DNA of 58,817 nucleotides from positions 1-58,817 of the forward strand of contig JACRHH010000008.1 of the NCBI GenBank assembly GCA_016212095.1, in the 5' to 3' direction. The stretch comes from Nitrospirota bacterium. GTDB lineage: Bacteria; Nitrospirota; Thermodesulfovibrionia; SZUA-242. A model generated the notes under the pieces. That model was not told the DNA's origin. It searched no databases and saw only the letters and a program-made list of their open reading frames with translations. Every line of letters begins with the position of its first letter. Position 1 is the stretch's first letter. Below, piece by piece: positions 53,047 to 58,817 of this stretch. The translations under genes and the position numbers were made by a program.

Positions 53047-53862
53047 TCAAGCTCGCACCCCGACGAAATCGTTTATACGCGCCAACATCCGCCTCGTCTT
53101 TTCGTTGCCCGGCAGATATGACGCTATCGAATCGATATATCCGCGCTCGCGGAGCATCGCAAAGCTCGGGCCGAAATTCAGGTCGAAAACCCAGCTCAAC
53201 TGTAGCACCTTGAAATCCTCCGTGGTCTTCAGGTCAAGATAGTTCGGAATCCGGCGCTCAAGCACGCAATCCATGATCCTGCCCGAAACATATCCGCTTT
53301 CGGTCAGTCCAAGCTCAACCACCGGATTTCTCTCGCCTGCACGGTAATATTCATCGAAAACGCGCCAGATGTCCAGCTTGTCGGCGTCGCGGATCAGGCG
53401 GCAGAACAGCAGCGAGCGTTCGCTCAGCCTTTCGGGCAGAAATCGCCTGTTGTGGTGAAATATCGCCTCGCAGACCTGGCGCCGGTCGGCGATGTCAAAC
53501 CGGTGGAGAATGCGCGCGGCGGCAAGTTCGCGAAGCCCAAGCGCCGCATGGTTCGTCGATTCCGGATCGCGGAACGTGCCATGGTCGCGATACTGGCGGA
53601 AGCGCCCAAGATCGTGGAAAAGCGCCGTGGCTTCGGCGATTGCCCGGTCATGCGCCGACAGGCCGATGCCTGCGGCAATGCGGCTCATGGCATCGACAAC
53701 CCTGTGCGTGTGTTCTTCCTTAAGCGCGATGTTGCGCTGACGCGCGGGATCGTCGAAATAAAAATCGCGCACATAGCCGTCAAACCACCGGCGCAGTTCT
53801 GCAAGGTCTTCGAGGGCAATACCGGGAGCAGGCGGAGAAACGCCGCGCCTACATCTCGACAC
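53047..53862 (-). CDS. HD-domain phosphohydrolase
   Basis: In 271 residues the HD motif is present: HTHRVVDAMSRIAAGIGL with the first His, then ATALFHDLGRFRQYRDHGTF with the HD pair, and FHHNRRFLPE and RDADKLDIWRVFDEYY downstream. These provide the full metal-binding set, so it should be active, but its substrate (nucleotide or cyclic dinucleotide) cannot be read from sequence. The start overlaps the 3' end of kup by 14 bp. Confidence 0.85.
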   Translation of the reverse strand: MSRCRRGVSPPAPGIALEDLAELRRWFDGYVRDFYFDDPARQRNIALKEEHTHRVVDAMSRIAAGIGLSAHDRAIAEATALFHDLGRFRQYRDHGTFRDPESTNHAALGLRELAAARILHRFDIADRRQVCEAIFHHNRRFLPERLSERSLLFCRLIRDADKLDIWRVFDEYYRAGERNPVVELGLTESGYVSGRIMDCVLERRIPNYLDLKTTEDFKVLQLSWVFDLNFGPSFAMLRERGYIDSIASYLPGNEKTRRMLARINDFVGVRA

Positions 53863-55663
53863 GCGTGATCACGCCGTGAAGTTTATGCGGCGGCAGCTTG
53901 TAGAACTGCACGTATGAAGGCGTCAGGCGCTTGAAGATCGAGAATAGCTTCCAGACGACATTCCGCGTGGAAATATCCTCAAGTCCGTAGAATATCGCCT
54001 TTTCATCTATTCCGGCCTCATTCAGTATCTCCTCGACGTCGATAACCTCCATATAGCCAAACTGTATCTCGAACGAACTGAGGCCCGGCACGAAGGTCTC
54101 CTTGAAGAATCCGGTCACGCCGAACGGATCGTCGCGCCTGATTATCGAAACGATGATGTTCTCGCTGTAAACAATCCCGTTATGGAACATCGTCTGAACC
54201 ACATAGGGAGGAATCCATTGCGGATCGCGCGCGAAGAAGAGCGCCGTGCCCCTGATTCTGTTGGAGGGCGGACACAACTCCGCGAATCCGGCAAGGAAAT
54301 CCGTCAGCGGCAGCGGCTTCAGCGAACGATAGAGCCGCTTCTGGCCTCTTGTGTATATGAGTATGATGCCAAGCGGAATCATCGCGATGATGATCGACCA
54401 ATAGCCGCCATGCGGGATTTTGTACATGTTCGACAGCAGATAGGCGATGTCGATGACCGTAACCAGCAGGGAAACCGCAGCCTTCCAGTTATGCCCGCGC
54501 TTGTGGAATATCATTGTCATCATGATGCCGGTCAGCGTCATCGTTCCTGTAACCGCAAGTCCGTATGCGGCGGCAAGCCTGCTAGACTCCCTGAACTCGA
54601 ACATGATGAACAGAACCGACACCAGAAGGAACCAGTTCACGAACCCGATGTAAATCTGCGACCGAAGCTCCCGCGATGTGTAATCGACCTTGAACAGCGG
54701 CATGACATGCGTGGTGATGCCCTGATAGAAGATAGAAAACATGCCGCTTATCATCGCCTGCGACGCGATGACGGTTGCGGCGATGCTCAGGAACAGAAAC
54801 GGCACATAAAGCGGCGCAGCCTGAGAGAAAATCATCTCGAACAGCACGTTTTTGGTTTCAGGATTGCGAATAAGAAACGCGCCCTGGCCAAGATAGTTGA
54901 GCGCAAGCGCAAAAAAAACGAAATACCACGCGCGCAAAATAGGCCGCCTGCCCAGATGTCCCATGTCGGCATAGAGCGCCTCGCCGCCGGTTGCGCAGAG
55001 GATCACCTCGGAGAGCACAAAAAAACCGGCGATGCCGTTGTCGAGCAGAAAGCGTATTCCCAGCCACGGATTCACGGCCATAACCACGGATGGCGTTTCA
55101 AGAAGCGAATTCACTCCTGAAACCGTAAGCACCAGAAACCAGACAACCATTATCGGGCCGAACGCGCCCGCAACCTTCTCGGTTCCCTTGCGCTGAATGG
55201 AGAACAGCATCACCGCGATTATCCCGGCAATGGCAATGAGTATGCCCTGACTCGTCTGCTCAAGGCCGGGAATAAGCAGAAGTCCCTCGACGGCGCTCAG
55301 GATGCTGATTGCGGGTGTGATCACGCCATCGCCAACAAGCAGGGATATGCCGATGAACGATAGCATCGAGATTACCGCAACCTGCCGCCCTGATTTCAGA
55401 AGCGGAACAAGCAGCTCCCGCAGCACGATAGTGCCGCCCTCGCCTTTCTTGCCCAGGCTCATGGCAAGCCAGGCGTATTCGATGGTGACCAGCACGATGA
55501 GCGTCCAGACGATGAGCGACAGCACGCCAGTAACGTTGTCGGCGGTCGGCTTCGTGAGCAGAAAAATTACGGTGAGCGTGTAGATCGGACTGGTTCCGAT
55601 ATCGCCGAAAACCAGACCGAGCGATTTGATTATGCCGCCGAGAGGGGATTTGCCTTCGTGCAT
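53849..55663 (-). CDS. kup: Kup-family potassium uptake protein
   Basis: The 604-residue membrane protein matches low-affinity proton-coupled K+ importers. It begins SPLGGIIKSLGLVFGDIGTSPIYTL-like (GDIGTSPIYT is the family signature), has about twelve membrane helices to residue 430 including GDGVITPAISILSAVEG, and a cytoplasmic C-terminal domain. c-di-AMP made by CdaA elsewhere in the window controls K+ transport in many bacteria; a direct link here is only a suggestion. It is divergent from the GH57 gene. Confidence 0.95.
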   Translation of the reverse strand: MHEGKSPLGGIIKSLGLVFGDIGTSPIYTLTVIFLLTKPTADNVTGVLSLIVWTLIVLVTIEYAWLAMSLGKKGEGGTIVLRELLVPLLKSGRQVAVISMLSFIGISLLVGDGVITPAISILSAVEGLLLIPGLEQTSQGILIAIAGIIAVMLFSIQRKGTEKVAGAFGPIMVVWFLVLTVSGVNSLLETPSVVMAVNPWLGIRFLLDNGIAGFFVLSEVILCATGGEALYADMGHLGRRPILRAWYFVFFALALNYLGQGAFLIRNPETKNVLFEMIFSQAAPLYVPFLFLSIAATVIASQAMISGMFSIFYQGITTHVMPLFKVDYTSRELRSQIYIGFVNWFLLVSVLFIMFEFRESSRLAAAYGLAVTGTMTLTGIMMTMIFHKRGHNWKAAVSLLVTVIDIAYLLSNMYKIPHGGYWSIIIAMIPLGIILIYTRGQKRLYRSLKPLPLTDFLAGFAELCPPSNRIRGTALFFARDPQWIPPYVVQTMFHNGIVYSENIIVSIIRRDDPFGVTGFFKETFVPGLSSFEIQFGYMEVIDVEEILNEAGIDEKAIFYGLEDISTRNVVWKLFSIFKRLTPSYVQFYKLPPHKLHGVITRVEM

Positions 55664-55736
55664 TTTTGCCGTCCCGATACATGGCGCCTTGCGGGGCCAG
55701 ACGCGTTTCTGCTTAACTGTAGCCGGAGTGATTCCA

Positions 55737-57416
55737 TTGCGAAGCGAACATTATACACCGAAACTCATGATCGTGCTTCATGCCCATCTGCCGTTCGTGC
55801 GCCATCCGGAGCATCCGTTTTTCTTCGAGGAAAACTGGCTGTTCGAGGCGGTAACCGGCTCATACATCCCGCTTCTGGACATGTTGGATCAACTCGCATC
55901 CGACGGCGTGCCGTCGCCTGTCACTCTGTCTCTGAGCCCGACGCTTATCGAGATGATGGGCGACAGGCTGCTTCGGAATCGTTGCGCCGCATACATTAGC
56001 GAACGCATCGAGCTGGCAGAACTCGAAATTGCTCGCACAAGGCGTAATGCGCCGCTTCGAAAGCTGGCCCGGTTTTACAGGAAACGCTTCGAATGGATTC
56101 GGCATCTGTACGAGGATGTTTACAGGCGAGACATAGCGGCTGCGTTCGGCAGACTGCACAAGGCGGGTGTTATCGAGCTTATAACCACTGCCGCAACACA
56201 CGGATACCTCCCGTATCTTGCCATGCAGCCGGAATCCATCAGGGCGCAGCTTGGCATCGGCGTCGATGTTTTCCGGCGGAAATTCAAACACAGGCCCGAT
56301 GGCATGTGGATTCCTGAATGCGGATATTTCACCGGAATCGACGCGCATCTTCGCCGGGCGGGAATCAACTATTTTTTCCTTGACGCTCACGGCCTCATGT
56401 TCGGTTCACCAGCGCCGCGTAACGGCTTTCTCGCACCCGTTGTCACACCGGCGGGCGTTGCAGCTTTCGGACGCGATCCGTTTTCATCGCGCCTTGTCTG
56501 GGACATGACAGGCTATCCCGGCGACGCCGACTATCGGGAATTTCACCGCGACATCGGCCATGACTTGCCGATTGAGGATGTTGAACGGTTTATCCGCGCC
56601 GGAGGCGGTCGCGGACATACCGGCATAAAGTATTACCGCATAACCGGCGGCGAGGTTAAAGAGCCGTACAATCCTGCCGCCGCGCTTGCAAAGGCAAAAC
56701 AACACGCCAGCCATTTCGTGGATGAACTTGGCAGGCGCATGGGCCAGCTTGAGTTCATGCACTCGCCTCCTCCGGTTTCTGTCTGCACCTACGACGCCGA
56801 GCTATTCGGCCACTGGTGGTTTGAGGGGCCGACATGGCTGGAACATGTTTTCCGCGAGATCAAGCGGCGCAAAGACCTGCGAGCTGTCACGGCATCAGAT
56901 TATCTGACAAAATATGGAGAGATGCTTGAAGCTGTAACTCCGGCACAGTCAAGCTGGGGAGACGGCGGATACGGTGCTGTCTGGCTGGACAAGTCTAACG
57001 ACTGGATTTATCCGATGATTCACCAGGCTGCCGAAACCATGATCCGCCTGGCAAACGCGCACCCACATCCGGATGGCTTGCTGCTACGCGCTCTCGATCA
57101 GGCGGCGCGGGAACTGCTGCTCGCCCAATCATCCGACTGGCCTTTTCTGCTAAGCAGAAACACGGCAGGCGAATATGCCGCATCGCGTGTGCGCTCGCAT
57201 ATTGACAGATTCGGACGAATCGCCGACATGATCGAGCGCGAAGCGGTAAACGAGCGGGAACTTCTACGCTATGAGCAAAGCGACAACATCTTCAGGCGCA
57301 TCCGATGCACTCATTTTTTCCAACCAGAAGATCCTCAAACGGATATTTCTTCAAGTACTCATAAAACGTCTCGAATGTGCGTGAGAAATAGCTGTTTTTG
57401 TTATAGACCAGGCTGA
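55737..57416 (+). CDS. GH57-family 1,4-alpha-glucan branching enzyme
   Basis: The catalytic core is a GH57 barrel: LMIVLHAHLPFVRHPEHPFF at the start, the nucleophile Glu in WIPECGYFTG and the acid/base Asp in TYDAELFGHWWFEGPTW. It is followed by the helical DUF1957-type C-terminal domain with SWGDGGYGAVWLDKSNDWIY. The TTG at 55737 has GGAG nine bases upstream and fits the family's usual start; the frame is open to 55626 inside the divergent kup. The natural end should be near DNIFRRIR; about 35 extra residues are encoded over the 3' end of the LysR gene. Confidence 0.88.
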   Translation: MRSEHYTPKLMIVLHAHLPFVRHPEHPFFFEENWLFEAVTGSYIPLLDMLDQLASDGVPSPVTLSLSPTLIEMMGDRLLRNRCAAYISERIELAELEIARTRRNAPLRKLARFYRKRFEWIRHLYEDVYRRDIAAAFGRLHKAGVIELITTAATHGYLPYLAMQPESIRAQLGIGVDVFRRKFKHRPDGMWIPECGYFTGIDAHLRRAGINYFFLDAHGLMFGSPAPRNGFLAPVVTPAGVAAFGRDPFSSRLVWDMTGYPGDADYREFHRDIGHDLPIEDVERFIRAGGGRGHTGIKYYRITGGEVKEPYNPAAALAKAKQHASHFVDELGRRMGQLEFMHSPPPVSVCTYDAELFGHWWFEGPTWLEHVFREIKRRKDLRAVTASDYLTKYGEMLEAVTPAQSSWGDGGYGAVWLDKSNDWIYPMIHQAAETMIRLANAHPHPDGLLLRALDQAARELLLAQSSDWPFLLSRNTAGEYAASRVRSHIDRFGRIADMIEREAVNERELLRYEQSDNIFRRIRCTHFFQPEDPQTDISSSTHKTSRMCVRNSCFCYRPG

Positions 57417-58227
57417 ACTCCCTGAGCATTCGCATGTCTCCAAAAGAACTCTGCACCAGCGAGCCGGCCTGAACTTCCTTCCTGACCGCCCATCGCGACA
57501 GCAGCGACACGCCAGACCCTTGTTCAACGGCGGATTTTATGGACTCGGTGGATCCAAGAATAAGGGAGATGTTCATCTGCGCGGGTGTTATGCCAAAACC
57601 GGCCAAGTGTTTTTCGATCATCTGACGTGTTCCCGATCCCTCCTCACGGATGATGAAAGGCTGATCCTGCAACTCGCGCACAGATATTGATCCACGCCCC
57701 GCCCACGGATGATCGGGTGACATCACAATAATCAGCTCATCAGGCACAAGACCCTCCATGACAACCTTCTGACGACTCACCTCGCCCTCCACAAGCCCCA
57801 GATCTATTGTGCCGGCGTTAAGCATCTCCACCACACGCCGTGAGTTGCCGACAAGCATGTTCACCTTCGTCTTGGGGTTGTTCCTGCGATAGTCGGCCAC
57901 AACAGATGGCAAAAGATAATTCGCAATGGTCGAACTGGCTCCTATCGTGACAGAACCCTTCACCAAGCCGGTAAGCCCGCCGATATCGCGCTCCACGGTA
58001 GCGTACAAGGCCAAAATCTCTTTGGCATACTTGTACAGAAGCTTACCAGTGGAAGTAAGCACAACGGTATTATTTGATCGGTCGAAAAGCTTTGTGCCGT
58101 ACACCTCTTCAAGCGCTTGAACCTGAAGGCTAACTGCCGGTTGAGTAAGGTGAATTATTGATGATGCCTTGGAAAAACTCTTGGTTTCCGCTACGGTACA
58201 AAAAACGCGTAGTTTGTGATCGTCCAC
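57292..58227 (-). CDS. LysR-family transcriptional regulator
   Basis: The 311-residue protein has the N-terminal winged HTH (LRVFCTVAETKSFSKASSII, LTQPAVSLQVQALEEVYG) and a full substrate-binding domain (GSVTIGASSTIANYLLP, NAGTIDLGLVEGEV, FIIREEGSGTRQMIEKHLAG). It resembles the CysB/CbbR-like subgroup, but the effector is unknown. The last 125 bp overlap the convergent GH57 gene. No divergent target gene adjoins its start; the neighbour there is the end of an rRNA operon. Confidence 0.92.
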   Translation of the reverse strand: MDDHKLRVFCTVAETKSFSKASSIIHLTQPAVSLQVQALEEVYGTKLFDRSNNTVVLTSTGKLLYKYAKEILALYATVERDIGGLTGLVKGSVTIGASSTIANYLLPSVVADYRRNNPKTKVNMLVGNSRRVVEMLNAGTIDLGLVEGEVSRQKVVMEGLVPDELIIVMSPDHPWAGRGSISVRELQDQPFIIREEGSGTRQMIEKHLAGFGITPAQMNISLILGSTESIKSAVEQGSGVSLLSRWAVRKEVQAGSLVQSSFGDMRMLREFSLVYNKNSYFSRTFETFYEYLKKYPFEDLLVGKNECIGCA

Positions 58228-58498
58228 AGGTCAGCCTCCATGGGAACGGATGATTATATCCGAGTGCTTCCGGACATACGTCCGAAATCTCGGAGTGATT
58301 GCGCCTTCATCCTCCCCAGGACTGCAACGCTTTGAACTCAGCTTCGCCCAGAATTCGAGCCTTGCTGATTAATTGGTGCCCTGCCCGGCAATAACATATT
58401 TTTATCAGGGCTATAAGCAGTCGCGAGACTATACAATATTTTGGTTGGCAATGTAAACAGGGTTTTTTAACGGCAAGAATGCAATAACGTAAAAATTA
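58228..58498. other. Intergenic stretch between LysR gene and 5S terminator
   Basis: No gene is visible. A hairpin CGGAC-N4-GTCCG lies at 58271-58284, 44 bp upstream of the LysR start, and a T-rich stretch at 58470-58478. The first could be an operator; nothing more can be said. Confidence 0.35.
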
Positions 58499-58530
58499 CA
58501 AAGGCCCGAAGCTTTCGCTTCGGGCCTTTG
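58499..58530 (-). terminator. Strong intrinsic terminator of the rRNA operon
   Basis: A perfect 14-bp stem (CAAAGGCCCGAAGC / GCTTCGGGCCTTTG) with a TTTC loop is followed on the minus strand by TAATTTTTAC. It lies five bases beyond the 5S 3' end and would end the rRNA transcript. Confidence 0.92.
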
Positions 58531-58535
58531 ATTAT

Positions 58536-58652
<117 letters not shown>

Positions 58653-58796
58653 GAAACTATTAAAACATAAATCGTATTGACAAGTCAAGTTAGTGGTTTA
58701 AGCGGGATGAGACAGTGATCGATTGTCTGCATTGCCTTTATGTTGCCAGTTTATATCGGCTGCTGCCGATACATATTGGCGGAACAGGCATTCAGT

Positions 58797-58817
58797 AAGG
58801 TCAAGGCACACGGTCGA
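58797..58817 (-). rRNA. rrl: 3' end of 23S ribosomal RNA (partial, at window edge)
   Basis: The minus strand at the right edge reads TCGACCGTGTGCCTTGACCTT, which matches the pattern of 23S 3' ends (CGACCGTGxGGCTTGACC). With the 5S gene 144 bp downstream this is the expected place, but only about 21 bases are visible. Confidence 0.6.

Overview
The window is about 58.8 kb of a GC-rich (mid/high 50s % by eye) bacterial chromosome. The core gene order (ftsH-folP-cdaA-cdaR-glmM; yebC-ruvC..ruvA-mutS2; xerC-hslV-hslU), a MerR regulator with a CW-type cysteine tail and a TPR protein next to rplU fit a deltaproteobacterium-like (Desulfobacterota/Desulfuromonadota-type) Gram-negative. This placement is an inference from gene content, not a phylogeny.

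Region 1 (1-26 kb) is housekeeping. It holds a response-regulator fragment, the HslUV protease, XerC, TrmFO back to back with a SurA-N-like periplasmic protein, a MerR regulator, tRNA-Gly, ribosomal protein L21, a large TPR protein and ComEC. These are followed by a peptidoglycan/c-di-AMP/folate/FtsH block, a lipoprotein, YebC, RuvC, RuvA, MutS2 and TadA. A complete two-gene type II restriction-modification system of AvaI/BsoBI type sits between ruvC and ruvA, translationally coupled to ruvC.

Region 2 (26,190-52,040) is a 25.8-kb island inserted in the 3' end of tRNA-Ser(CGA), bounded by an exact 30-bp direct repeat. Its left 18 kb is a single compact operon behind a near-consensus sigma70 promoter: HTH protein, SNF2-type helicase, very large type III-like DNA methyltransferase, DUF1016/YhcG nuclease, Res-type helicase, RloC-like ATPase with a CPFC zinc hook and possible anticodon-nuclease triad, SbcD and SbcC. 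I propose this as a composite anti-phage system. Its right 7.5 kb looks like a plasmid backbone: serine resolvase with direct repeats upstream, a ParB-coiled-coil protein, a double-HTH protein, an iteron array, a Rep_3-type initiator and a tyrosine integrase next to attR. The island therefore resembles an integrated plasmid-like element carrying defence cargo. It also holds decayed genes: a frameshifted paralogue, a BrnT-like remnant and a TGA-interrupted mini-ORF.

Region 3 (52-58.8 kb) returns to the chromosome: HDOD protein, HD phosphohydrolase, Kup potassium transporter, GH57 glucan branching enzyme, a LysR regulator overlapping the GH57 3' end, and the 3' end of an rRNA operon (5S plus the last bases of 23S) on the minus strand with a strong terminator.
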